A DNA stretch of 64,000 nt from Meghimatium bilineatum. Lineage: Eukaryota > Mollusca > Gastropoda > Stylommatophora > Philomycidae. Shown here piece by piece: positions 42,120 to 52,125 of the stretch. The position numbers and the translations under genes are program-made. Where the stretch lies: positions 3,820,001-3,884,000 of the forward strand of contig CM067319.1 in the NCBI GenBank assembly GCA_034231615.1, read 5' to 3'. The notes under the pieces were generated by a model. That model was not told where the DNA came from and ran no database searches. It saw nothing but the letters and a program-made list of their open reading frames with translations. The first letter of the stretch is position 1; the number at the start of each line of letters is the position of its first letter.

Positions 42120-42620
42120 TGTGAAAATAAAATATCTTTGGCAAGGTATCAGACGCATAGCCACACTATGTATGATCAGAAATAGCGTATTTCCAGTGGC
42201 AATATACGGGTGTCAGGCATGGACATTCAATAAAACAATAGCAAAGAGAATCTCTGCTTTAGAAATGAGATGTTACAGAAGAATTTTACTTATACCATGG
42301 ACATCTAAAACGACAAATCAAGAAGTGTTAAGTTCAGTAAAACGTTAAAGAGGGATGGCTCCTTAACAATATCCTAACAAGTTAGTTCTGTTTTTTTAGT
42401 CATATAAACACATCATAACATCATGAAAAGATTAATAACTAAAGGCAGAGTTTGAGGCAACAGGGAAAGAGGGTGCACAGGACGACGATGGTGCAGTGAT
42501 ATATCATATTGTTTAAACATGTCTCTAGCTGCGGCAGATCAACTCGCTCAGGATCGCGGAGTGTGCAGAGAATCCATAAGAAAGACCACGTTCTGGAAAG
42601 AATATATCACATGATGATGA
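42120..42620 (+). mobile_element. LINE-H 3' fragment
   Basis: Plus strand frame 42121-42348 codes VKIKYLWQGIRRIATLCMIR, NSVFPVAIYGCQAWTFNKTI, SALEMRCYRRILLIPWTSKT and NQEVLSSVKR. After a stop, shifted frames give FFSHINTS..MKRLITKGRV, RWCSDISYCLNMSLAAADQL, AQDRGVCRESIRKTTFWKEY and IT-stop. Ends TGATGATGATGATC at about 42612. Unlike the 32815 copy it has a single YGC.AWT box. Confidence 0.82.
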
Positions 42621-42754
42621 TGATCTGCATTACTTTGAAAATCATGACTGCGGGCCGGATAGGGCCTGCTGGCCGTCTGTTACCTACCTGTTATTTTTAC
42701 AATGCCCACATATGTTCGTATATGTACTATTACTTGAGTATTTCGTTCCATGGT

Positions 42755-42925
42755 TTAAAACGATTAATCATGCAGGTAAAAGTTCCAGGTAAGGGAACAC
42801 GAGGCAGACCAAGACGACGATGGACACATGATATTAATGACCTTCTGATCATGACACTAGAAGAGGTTGGGCAGCTTGCACATAACGGAGATGCTTGCAG
42901 TGACAGTGAGGTAAACATCCTGTAA
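42755..42925 (+). mobile_element. Short LINE C-terminal fragment
   Basis: Plus strand codes RLIMQVKVPGKGTRGRPRRR, WTHDINDLLIMTLEEVGQLA and HNGDACSDSEVNIL-stop. The G.RGRPRRRWT.DI and E.GQLA..RDA boxes are LINE tail motifs. About 170 bases. Confidence 0.7.
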
Positions 42926-42930
42926 CGGAT

Positions 42931-42967
42931 CTGGGCCGTAGATATATCCTCCTCAAAAAAAGGGGTC

Positions 42968-43056
<89 letters not shown>

Positions 43057-43340
43057 CCAAAAGAAGGGGCCGTAGATATATCCTCCACAAAAGAGGGGAG
43101 GGGTGTTCATCTAAAGAAATGTAATTCGTGTTTTTCATGATTCAGGTCCTTTTTTAAAAAAAATATAATATTTGAAGACCTATTTTCGAAAAGATTGATA
43201 TTGGGGAGTTTTTAGACTATTAACGCGCCTTCTGGGCACGTTCCTAGTACTAAAAGTCATATTTCGAATTTATAGTGGAGGAACTGGGGAGGGGGGGTGG
43301 TTTAAAAACCCCAAACCCTCCCCTCTTGTCTACGGGTCTG
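42931..43340. mobile_element. Candidate hAT-like miniature element around (TA)n
   Basis: Left edge CTGGGCCGTAGATA (42931-42944); right edge GTCTACGGGTCTG (43328-43340), which reads CAGACCCGTAGAC in reverse and so forms an imperfect inverted repeat. Inside, the left edge is duplicated at 43065-43078 beyond an (AT)n run at about 42969-43052. The inner right part (TTTTCGAAAAGATTGATATT, TTCCTAGTACTAAAAGTCAT, G runs) matches repeat Y at 26640 and 54855. The terminal word recalls CAGGG-type ends of hAT MITEs. No transposase. The TA run may be later growth. Confidence 0.45.
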
Positions 43341-43825
43341 TTCAGGACACGGAACACGGATAGATAGATTTCGTTACTTTGGTTTTTTTTAAACGTTTTA
43401 AATTAACTTCTAAATAAAAATGAAAAAAACAAACACTTCTGACGGGGAAATCCCACAATTAGTAAAATTTATGTGGAAATTTGGCATTAATGGGGAAATT
43501 GAGACTAGCAGCTGAGGTGCAAGAGAATACTTTCAGACTTGTCCTTTGTTTGTTTGAATGTTTATTTATTTTGTCCCAGCTAGCAACATTATAAGGCCTT
43601 TTGTATTACATTCACACAACTAACGATAGGTAGACATAGATAAATTGAATGCTAAATCCTTACTTTTTGTCTTGGTTTTTTAATTTAAAAAAAATTTTTT
43701 TTGCCTCACTCTTTTGTTTCTTTTAAATTAGTTTAACTAAAAAATTGGTTTCCATGTTTCGTGCTTTTATTTTGTGTTTAAATTATATTTGGAGTTTGTT
43801 TTTTATATTACTAATGTATCATTAG
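43341..43825. other. Anonymous AT-rich stretch
   Basis: No gene recognised. Confidence 0.5.
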
Positions 43826-43827
43826 TA

Positions 43828-44590
43828 ATATAGAAGAGGAAGACCTTCAAAACTTAATTAAAGTAGTAGTCACAGAAAGTAAAGAGAAAGGCCTCTTCAT
43901 ACATATCAAGAAAACAGAAGTAATGGTTATTTCAAAGAAAGAAAATAACACACCTTGCAAGATCATAGTGAATGATATAGAATTACAACAGGTCCACCAA
44001 TTCAAATATCTAGGTACAATTATTACAGCAGATGGAAGAAGTTCAACAGAAATAAGATGCAGAATAGGACAGGCAAAAACAACATTCAGAATAATGATAA
44101 AATATACTGTGTAATATGACCTTGTCATTAGAGGTGAGAGAGTTCTGCAGTACTATATAACCCCTATACTAACATATGGGTGCGAGTCTTGGACAATAAA
44201 CAAACTGGAAAGTGGGAGATTGGAGGCAACAGAGATGTGGTTCTACAGAAGAATGCTGAGAATACCATGGACTGTCAGAAAAACTAATGTAGAGGTGTTA
44301 AAAGAGTTAAATGCGAAACGGACCTTAATCAACAATATAAGAAAAAGGCAATCTTCTTTTTTTGGCCACTTCATGAGACAGGCAGGTTTAGAGAACATAA
44401 TCACAACAGGCAAGATTGAAGGCACCAGAGACAGAGGGCGACAACATGAGAAAATATTAGACAGTTTGACAACCTGGCACGGCAAAGAAACAACAACGAC
44501 TTTGATACATAATACTGTGGACAGAGAGCTGTGGAGAGCCATGACCGCCTACGCCACCCGGCATGGCACCTTATGATTATGATGAATGTA
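43828..44590 (+). mobile_element. LINE-F 3' fragment, well preserved
   Basis: Plus strand: EEEDLQNLIKVVVTESKEKG and IKKTEVMVISKKENNTPCKI (start of thumb), QVHQFKYLGTIITADGRSST, EIRCRIGQAKTTFRIM, then one stop, then RVLQYYITPILTYGCESWTI, RLEATEMWFYRRMLRIPWTV, RKRQSSFFGHFMRQAGLENI, GTRDRGRQHEKILDSLTTWH and DRELWRAMTAYATRHGT-stop. Truncated just after the YADD box position. Ends ATGATTATGATGAATG. Few changes from a coding sequence, so younger than the 34851 copy. Confidence 0.87.
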
Positions 44591-44624
44591 TCATTCTGAG
44601 TGCAGGAGAATGGTCTTATTACAT

Positions 44625-44690
44625 TTCAACAGGCTATACGGTGTGTCACCATTTTATTTGGGCTAATGTTCCGGCATATTCGACTTCGGC
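44625..44690 (-). mobile_element. SINE-M 5' fragment
   Basis: Plus strand GGTGTGTCACCATTTTATTT, GGGCTAATGTTCCGGCATAT and TCGACTTCGGCTG match the 5' half of the family on the minus strand. Confidence 0.55.
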
Positions 44691-44814
44691 TGTACATTTA
44701 TATAATGGGTTGGGGGGGAGGGGTACGTATAAATTAAGTCAAAAAATAGGGAGAGAAGGTATGAAAAAGTTGTACAGTTATTTATATTTTTTACAAAAAT
44801 TGTTATGTTATGTT

Positions 44815-45085
44815 ATGTTTCTCCAGGGACGTAGGCGGGGCATAGGGCAGAAACCATAGCTTTCTATTTCTGTCTTTGTGTTGCCAGGTCTTTCAATTCG
44901 TGGGTGTTGTTTAGGTTCATTGACATGCCTTCTCTATTAATGGTTCTTCGTAGAGTTTCTCTAGGTCTCCCTCTTCTTCTTACTCCAGGTGGCACCCAAT
45001 ATAGTGACTGCTGGGGAATTCTTAGGTTGTTCATTCTGAGAACATGGCCGATGTAAGTCCAATCTCTTTGTCTAATGAAAGAAGA
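44815..45085 (-). mobile_element. LINE-L C-terminal fragment
   Basis: Minus strand reads RQRDWTYIGHVLRMNNLRIP, QQSLYWVPPGVRRRGRPRET, LRRTINREGMSMNLNNTHEL, KDLATQRQK and, after a stop, KAMVSALCPAYVPGE. The IGHVLRM...RIP, W.PPG.RRRGRPRETLRRT and ALC boxes are the usual end of one LINE group. Nearly intact over 90 codons; 5'-truncated. Confidence 0.82.
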
Positions 45086-45089
45086 TATA

Positions 45090-45410
45090 TAGGTTTGTTT
45101 ACTTTACAAAAATTACTGTAAACTAAATAAGTGTTTTATATAATAATTTATTTGTTTCAAATGTATCTTACCTGAAAATACCCGAAAGCTTTTTTTATGT
45201 AGCTTTTACGTACTTTTTCTGCAAACATTGTTTCAGGGAAAAAATGGGGGGGGGGGGGGTGGTTAATTTATTTTACAGAATTAAGCAGGAAGAAAAATTA
45301 AGCCTTATTTTTGACAATTGACACAATTTACTAATTAAATTCATACAATGTTCTTTATGACGTATATTTTATTTCGGTTTTCCTTGTATCTAATGATTTT
45401 TAACTTTGCT
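45090..45410. other. Anonymous stretch with a G run
   Basis: G run at 45247-45260 followed by TGGTTAATTTATTTTACAG; no gene. Confidence 0.45.
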
Positions 45411-45411
45411 T

Positions 45412-45660
45412 TCTGCGTTCATTCTCACACTCCTGCAGATTAGCAGAGTGCAGTCCAAAAAATAAATGTGTCTAGGAATACAACTTAACTACGATATCTG
45501 CGCATTTCTGCCTGGCACATCCAACTTAATCATGACCTGTTGGCCACTTTGACCCTCAGTAGAATGGAACATCCAGCTCTTATCCCCAACTCCTGCCTAG
45601 TCTTAACTTAATATATTTCTGGCAGATAACTCTTGCTATTCTTTGCTCCTCATCAGTGCA
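45412..45660 (-). mobile_element. SINE-N, minus member of an inverted pair
   Basis: Plus strand TTCTGCGTTCATTCTCACAC, TCCTGCAGATTAGCAGAGTG, CAGTCC, then ACACTTAACTACGATATCTG-like, TGGCACATCCAACTTAATCA, GTAGAATGGAACATCCAGC and ATAACTCTTGCTATTCTTTG near 45625, i.e. tail at 45412 and 5' end near 45660. Confidence 0.75.
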
Positions 45661-45696
45661 TAGGCTACTTATTAAAAATTGTTTAGACGACTCTGT

Positions 45697-45975
45697 GTAC
45701 ACATGTCAACAGTGTGTTGCCGAAACCCCCAACATGGATCAAATAATAGCAACATTATCAGTTGACATACATGTTGCACGAGGCGACACAGAAGGTATGA
45801 GAGTGAAGATACTAATCCCATCCATATAGTCAGAATGATCCACAATGCTGTGCTGAAGTTGGATGTGTTTACATACATGAGATGGCATTGCACACCAGCC
45901 GTACTCAGCTCATACCGTTCTGTGGACTACAGTCTGACAATTCGCAGGAGCATGAGAACAAATGAAGAAGAAGAC
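45697..45975 (+). mobile_element. SINE-N, plus member of an inverted pair
   Basis: Starts AACAGTGTGTTGCCGAAACC, then CAAATAATAGCAACATTATC, TTGACATACATGTTGCACGA, GGCGACACAGAAGG, GTTGGATGTGTTTACATAC, CTGTGGACTACAGTCTGACA and GAGAACAAATGAAGAAGAAG. Full length like 31049-31330. It faces away from the copy at 45412-45660 with 36 bases between their 5' ends. Confidence 0.78.
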
Positions 45976-45984
45976 GTACTATTG

Positions 45985-46102
45985 TTTCTGCAGTTGTTAG
46001 TACTACTTCTACTACTGCTACTACTACTACTACTACTACTGTTACTGCTACTACTGCTACTACTAACTACTACTGCTACTACATCTTTTACTACTGATAT
46101 TT

Positions 46103-46143
<41 letters not shown>

Positions 46144-46400
46144 GCTACTACTAACTACTACTGCTACTACTAACTACTACTGCTACTACTAACTACTACT
46201 GCTACTACTAACTACTACTGCTACTACTAACTACTACTGCTACTACTAACTACTACTGCTACTACTAACTACTACTGCTACTACTAACTACTACTGCTAC
46301 TACTAACTACTACTGCTACTACTAACTACTACTGCTACTACTAACTACTACTGCTACTACTAACTACTACTGCTACTACTAACTACTACTGCTACTACTA

Positions 46401-46451
<51 letters not shown>

Positions 46452-46517
46452 GCTACTACTAACTACTACTGCTACTACTAACTACTACTACTACTACATC
46501 TTTTACTACTGATATTT

Positions 46518-46556
<39 letters not shown>

Positions 46557-47095
46557 TTACTACTACTACTACTACTACTACAACATCTGCTACTACTACT
46601 ACTATTACTACTACTACTACTACTACTACAACATCTGCTACTACTGCTACTGCTACTATTGCTACTACTACTACTACTACTACTACTACAATTGTTAACT
46701 ACTATTACTATTACAATTCCATTAATATTACTGCAAATGCTTCAAATACTACTAAAACCACAATTACTATTACTACTATTGCTACTGCTCAATATCAAAT
46801 GCACAACAAATGTAGCATTGCTACTATTACTATTACAGTTGCTACTATTACTATTACAGTTGTTACTATTACTATTACAGTTGCTACTATTACTATTACA
46901 GTTGCTACTATTACTATTACAGTTGCTACTATTATAATTACTTATACCTCTACTACTACTAATATTATTACTACTGCTAATTTTACTACTATTGCTATAA
47001 TTACTACTGTCAACAATTATTGCTACAAATACTACAACTAGTAATATTAATATTACTACCATTGCTACCAATACTACTACCACTACTAGTTGTTG
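45985..47095. repeat. TAC/ACT trinucleotide microsatellite with 21 bp and longer substructure, 1.1 kb
   Basis: (CTA)n-type DNA in which a 21 bp block (CTACTAACTACTACTGCTA) repeats about 15 times at 46140-46395. A block starting ACATCTTTTACTACTGATAT occurs at about 46080 and again near 46495. At 46830-46930 a different 21 bp block (TTACTATTACAGTTGCTAC) repeats five times. Leu, Val, Thr and Ser/Asn-rich frames are translations of the repeat. It ends at the 3' end of LINE-E at 47097. Confidence 0.95.
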
Positions 47096-47096
47096 T

Positions 47097-48330
47097 TGTT
47101 CGTCCATCACAAGTGATGATGACCATTTATTACATCCACTTTTGTAATTCAGTTATTTGAGCTATGACTTTCACTATGATTTCGTAAATGGCTCCTAAGC
47201 CATACTCTGTCCGAAAATAAAATGTCCTTGGATAATACGGACATGGGATGACCACTGTATATGCTTATTTATCTAGAAGTTACCTTCTAGCTTTACTCTG
47301 CGCTGTTGAGCTGTTGCATTTCTCCTCTTTTCACATGCTGCTGTGCCTTTTTTGACTGTTGAGCATTATGTAGCTCTATTTTATGCAAGTTCTTCCCACT
47401 AATCTTGATCTATTTTATGCAAGTTCTTCCCACTAATCTTGATCTATTTTATGCAAGTTCTTCCCACTAATCTTGATCTATTTTATGCAAGTTCTTCCCA
47501 CTAATCTTGATCTATTTTATGCAAGTTCTTCCCACTACTCTTGATCTATTTTATGCAAGTTCTTCCCACTACTCTTGATCTATTTTATGCAAGTTCTTCC
47601 CACTACTCTTGATCTATTTTGTGCAAGTTCTTCCCACTACTCTTGATCTATTTTATGCAAGTTCTTCCCACTAATTTTGATCTATTTTGTGCAAGCTCTT
47701 CCCACTAATCTTGATCTATTTTGTGCAAGTTCTTCCCACTAATCTTGATCTATTTTATGCAAGTTGTTCCCACTAATCTTGATCTATTTTGTGCAAGCTC
47801 TTCCCACTACTCTTGATCTATTTTATGCAAGTTCTTCCCACTAATCTTGATCTATTTTGTGCACGTTCTTCCCACTAATCTTGATCTATTTTATGCAAAT
47901 TCTTCCCACTAATCTTGATCTATTTTGTGCAAGTTCTTCCCACTAATCTTGATCTATTTTGTGCAAGTTCTTCCCACTAATCTTGTTTTTTTAATGCAAG
48001 TTCTTCCCACAAATCTTGATCTATTTCAAAGACATTCAGTAAACTTTTTAACTAGTCCTTGTAGCGCATCTTGTGTCCACATTGAGAACGTATGCCGTTG
48101 TGAAACTTCTCATAGAGAACTATCTTTAGCAAGTGATCATCTGACATATGTACCACATGACCTGCGCAACGAATCTGTGTCTGCATTAGGATATCGTTAA
48201 TACTAGGGATACAAGATATGTCAAAGACAGTTCTATCTTGAATCTTGTCTTGCCATCTGATGGTCATAACTTTTCCTAGGAAAGATGTATGGAAGTAGTT
48301 GGTCTTCCTCACAAGTCGTCTTTACACGGT
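47097..48330 (-). mobile_element. LINE-E 3' fragment with internal 34 bp array
   Basis: Minus strand: IRWQDKIQDRTVFDISCIPS and INDILMQTQIRCAGHVVHMS (frame 48312-48052), HLLKIVLYEKFHNGIRSQCG, HKMRYKD; then VFEIDQD.WEELA.K which is amplified into the 34 bp array (47373-48026); then NRATW-like, KKGTAACEKRRNATAQQRRV (about 47360-47290), then a decayed VVIPCPYYPRTF finger region (about 47240), and the family 3' end GGTCATCATCACTTGTGATG at about 47110-47129 followed by GACGAACAA. So the element is continuous on both sides of the array. The finger cysteines are partly lost. Confidence 0.88.
47373..48026. repeat. 34 bp minisatellite inside LINE-E
   Basis: About 19 units with GATCTATTTTATGCAAGTTC and TTCCCACTAATCTT. 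On the minus strand one unit codes DQD.WEELAQNRS in one frame, the segment present once in the copies at 9076 and 21780. Unit variants (ACTAATC or ACTACTC; TTTTATG or TTTTGTG) are grouped, not random. Confidence 0.95.
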
Positions 48331-48344
48331 CCATGGTTGACCAC

Positions 48345-48560
48345 TAATTGTACTACTACAACATGAACACGAAATACAACACCAACAACAACAGCAAGTA
48401 CTACTACTAGTACTATAACTAATATTAGTATGACTACTACAACTACTACAATAACTGGCGCAATTATTACTAGAATTACAGCAGCTACGACTACTACAAC
48501 AGTATCTATACAGCTACGACAACTACTGTTATTACTATAACAACAATAAATACAATAACA
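48345..48560. repeat. Diverged ACT/ACA microsatellite
   Basis: Irregular ACTACTACA-type DNA next to the 5' truncation point of LINE-E; Val-rich minus frame 48602-48309 is a by-product. Confidence 0.75.
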
Positions 48561-48569
48561 GTAACAAAA

Positions 48570-50180
48570 CTGTTCACATGTCAATACTCTAATCCTGTTC
48601 ACACGTCAATCCTCTAACCAATTCAAACGTAAATCCTTCGTACTGTCCACACGTTCATACCCCTTACTGTTCACATGTCAATCCATCTTACTGCCTGCTC
48701 ATATCACATTAGTCCTTACTGTTCACATTTCAACCCTCCTTACTGTGAACACTTCAATCATCCTTACCGTCAACACTTCAATCCTCCTTACTTTCAACAT
48801 ATCCATACTCCTTACTGTTGAGACGTCAATAGTCCATACTGTCAAAACATCAATCCTACTTATAGTTCATACATCAATCCTACTTACTGTTCACACATAA
48901 ATCCTAGTTACAGTTCACACATCAATCCTCTTTAATGTCCACAGTTCAATCCTCCTTACTGTTCGTAAATAAATAGTCCCTTTTGTTCACACATCAATCC
49001 TACTTACAGTTCACACATCAATCATCATTAATGCCCACAGTTCAATCCTCCTTACTGCTCATAAATAAATAGTCCCTAGTGTTCACACATCAATCCTACT
49101 TACAGTTCACACATCAATCCTCTTTAATGTCCACAGTTCAATCCTCCTCACTGTTCATAAATAAATAGTCCCTATTGTTCACACATCAATCCTACTTACA
49201 GTTCACACATCAATCATCTTTAATGCCCACAGTTCAATCCTTCTTACTGTTCATAAATATATAGTCCCTAGTGTTCACACATCAATCCTACTTACATTTC
49301 ACACATCAATCATCTTTAAATGTCCACAGTTCAATCCTCCTTACTGTTCATAAATAAATAGTCCCTAGTGTTCACACATCAATCCTACTTACATTTCACA
49401 CATCAATCCTCTTTGAATGTCCACAGTTCAATCCTCATTACTGTTCATAAATAAATAGTCACTAGTGTTCACACATCATTCCTACTTACAGTTCACACAT
49501 CAATCCTCTTTAATGTCCACAGTTCAATCCTCCTAACTGTTCATAAATAAATAGTCCCTAGTGTTCACACATCAATCCTACTTACAGTTCACACATCAAC
49601 CCTGATTACAGTTCACACATCAATCCTACTTACAGTTCACAGATCAATCCTACTTACAGTTCACACATCAATCCTACTTACAGTTCACACATCAATCCTT
49701 CTTACAGTTCACACATCAATCCTAGTTACAGTTCACACATAAATCCTACTTACAGTTCACACATCAATCCTACTTACAGTTCACACATCAATCCTACTTA
49801 CAGTTCACACATCAATCCTACTTACAGTTCACACATCAATCCTACTTACAGTTCACACATCAATCCTACTTACAGTTCACACATCAATCCTACTTACAGT
49901 TCACACATCAATCCTACTTACAGTTCACGCATCAATCCTACTTACAGTTCACGCATCAATCCTACTTACAGTTCACACATCAATCCTTCTTACAGTTCAC
50001 ATATAAATCCTACTTACAGTTCTCACATCAATCCTACTTACAGTCCACACATCAATCCTACTTACAGTTCACACATCAATCCTACTTACAGTTCACACAT
50101 CAAATCCTACTTACAGTTCACACATCAATCCTACTTACAGTTCACACATCAATCCTACTTACAGTTCACACATCAATCCT
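48570..50180. repeat. 24 bp minisatellite with ~195 bp higher-order repeats, 1.6 kb
   Basis: Left third: diverged units of CACAYWTCAATCCTNCTTAC. Middle (about 48880-49600): blocks made of several unit types plus CATAAATAAATAGTCCCTAG, recurring at about 48965, 49062, 49146, 49248, 49344, 49445 and 49540, so the block length is about 95-105 bases. Right (about 49570-50180): about 25 nearly uniform 24 bp units with TTACAGTTCACACATCAATC. Change from block to uniform order marks recent growth at the right. Confidence 0.95.
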
Positions 50181-50209
50181 TCTTATTCTATCTATTCGCT
50201 AACCCCTTT

Positions 50210-50395
50210 GTTGTCTTCCAGCGTGAGGGGTAGAATAGTTTTCTGGAGATGGTCCTCGTGTGTGCTGAGTGTATTGTGGAATTTGTCGCTTCTTTTATTG
50301 TGGTGGTCTATCGTTTCCATCGTCGGCCACTAGGTCTGCCTTCAATGTATCTGTTTAGCATAGCTTGCTGTGGTATGCTGTTCAAATAAAGCCTT
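50210..50395 (-). mobile_element. Possible LINE C-terminal remnant
   Basis: Minus strand reads LNSIPQQAMLNRYIEGRPSG, RRWKR, then AHTRTISRKLFYPSRWKTTK-type sequence. The AMLNRYIEG.P.GRRW part resembles LINE tail boxes but is short and decayed. Confidence 0.3.
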
Positions 50396-50589
50396 AATTA
50401 TGTGTTTTACATAGCAAGTGTTTTCAAGTAATCTATTGCAGCTAGTTACCTTTACCGAAGAACGTTATAATGAAACGCCTGTCAAAAGAAAAGCCACAAT
50501 AAACATAATGCAACCATCCATTTCAATTTCATAATTAAAAAATTATATAGAAATAATATAGCGTCGCATGACAATGACGTCACACTGAT

Positions 50590-50775
50590 TCTCATAAAAT
50601 ACACGCATGACGTAGTGTCACAATGTGCATGACGTAGTGTCACAATTTGTATGACGTAGTGTCACAATTTGTATGACGTAGTGTCACAATTTGTATGACG
50701 TAGTGTCACAATTTGTATGACGTAGTGTCACAATTTGTATGACGTAGTGTCACAATTTGTATGACGAGGGTTATA
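50590..50775. repeat. 22 bp minisatellite carrying a TGACGT word in each unit
   Basis: Eight units of ATGACGTAGTGTCACAATTTG; each holds TGACGTA, a CRE/ATF-like half palindrome. Further TGACGT words lie close by at about 50574, 50606 and 50778. Confidence 0.95.
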
Positions 50776-51320
50776 ACTGACGTGGGATGACAACCGTTGA
50801 TTAACTTGAAATCAACATTTATTAAAATACATCTCCTGGTATTTATCTTTTGGCAATTCAATGAGAACCTGATTAAACTATGCTGCGTGCCGGATTAAGT
50901 CCGCTGCCCGTTGATTGCACACGTCTGCTAGAACGTTAGAATCATAAACTTAGTTCGGTATGAGAAACAATAAACCTGCCTAGTGGTTCGCTGATCAGAA
51001 TTTATGTCCCTTGATAATTTACTGTCTCACACGCCATTTATGCGCGTCGTGTTAGATTGCAGCTCCAATCCTCAGACTTCTTATACTGGATTCCTTTGTA
51101 TCATTTAATGGTGCAGCAGCCCATATAGGTCTATTCCCTAAGCGCAAGTATCAACAGTAATAATCATGCATGACGTCAGATATGAGCGGCTAGTGTAGAA
51201 CAGGGACAGAAGCAAAGCCAAATCCGTCTCCAAACATAGGATCTACCAACTAGATAGATATGACGTCATTAATCTTAGCTGATATGAGTGATCTATGCAT
51301 TTTATTGGTCACTTCTAGTA
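50776..51320. other. Anonymous stretch
   Basis: No gene recognised; two more ATGACGTCA words (51171, 51259) continue the enrichment seen in the neighbouring array. Confidence 0.45.
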
Positions 51321-51321
51321 T

Positions 51322-51480
51322 CCCCTTCAACGTTAATTCTCAAACTCCCGTTGGATGTCTCGCAGAAGGACACTGATCCTACTAGATTGCAACAAGATGT
51401 AATCCAGAAAATGGAAATGTGTTGTTTCACCGCTTTATTTCAGATAATGCCCGACACATATAACTTCGCCTTATCATAGT
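51322..51480 (-). mobile_element. SINE-M, near full length
   Basis: Plus strand GTTAATTCTCAAACTCCCGT, GGACACTGATCCTACTAGAT, TGCAACAAGATGTAATCCAG, GAAATGTGTTGTTTCACCGC, TTTATTTCAGATAATGCCCG, ACACATATAACTTCGCC: family on the minus strand. Confidence 0.75.
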
Positions 51481-51519
51481 AAGTAAAGGCCACGTTTCCC
51501 TTATTCAAATTAGAGGCGT

Positions 51520-51725
51520 ATCAAGGAATACGGTATTTGACAAATCAAAGGCGTGTCAGGAAATGCAGTATTACGACAATTCAGAGACGTTCCGGGAATA
51601 CAGTATTTGACAAATCAGAGGCGTATCACGGAATACGGTATCAGGAAATAAGGTATCAGGGAATACTGTATCAGACAATACGGTATCAGGCAATGCGGTA
51701 TCAGGGAATACGGTATTTGAGAAGT
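51520..51725. repeat. Diverged array of GAATACGGTATCAGG units
   Basis: About 13 units in two forms: a long one with TTTGACAAATCAGAGGCGTA and a 15 bp one (GGGAATACGGTATCA) towards the right. Stepwise shortening. Confidence 0.8.
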
Positions 51726-51869
51726 ATTTTTTATTGTTCAGTGTCAAATCAACGAATAATTAGGTCGGTATTACTCCCGCCGCCTTTAATTTCCCCAGAA
51801 GATCTGGTACCCATTTATTTAATCTGGGCTGACCTAGGGGACATTGGTTTAATAATAATTCATATTTAA

Positions 51870-51960
51870 CTGCAAATTGAGCTTCTGAACCTTGGATCAC
51901 TAACTAGGAAGCCGGCACACTAACAACTACACTACCTCGGCCTCCTGTCGAGGGGGTATA
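51870..51960 (-). repeat. tRNA-like SINE head
   Basis: Minus strand reads GAGGTAGTGTAGTTGTTAGT (A-box region, TAGTGTAGTTGTT), GTGCCGGCTTCCTAGTTAG and GATCCAAGGTTCAGAAGC (B-box-like). Reads like a tRNA-derived head of another SINE family; no body recognised. Confidence 0.5.
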
Positions 51961-52004
51961 CAACCCCATAGAGGATTTAAATTACATGGAGACAATGCTG
52001 ATGT

Positions 52005-52125
52005 TGCATTTGTCAGGACCAAAGCAGCTAATATCGCATACAATCTGTAAACCACGACACAGCGTATTTCGTTATTCGTACTACTTCCTGCTCATCTGCA
52101 GGATTGTGAGAATGAACTTTAAAGA
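52005..52125 (+). mobile_element. SINE-N 3' half
   Basis: CATTTGTCAGGACCAAAGCA, GCTAATATCGCATACAATCT, GTAAACCACGACACAGCGTA, CTTCCTGCTCATCTGCAGGA and AATGAACTTTAAAGAAGAAG in family order. Confidence 0.7.

Noticed and set aside
42730-43138. Tyr-Ile repeat frames on the minus strand
   Set aside because: Translation of (TA)n.
44815-44840. hAT-like end CAGGGACGTAGGCGGGG
   Set aside because: These bases are explained as the last codons and 3' end of the LINE-L fragment (ALCPAYVPGE), so no separate element is needed.
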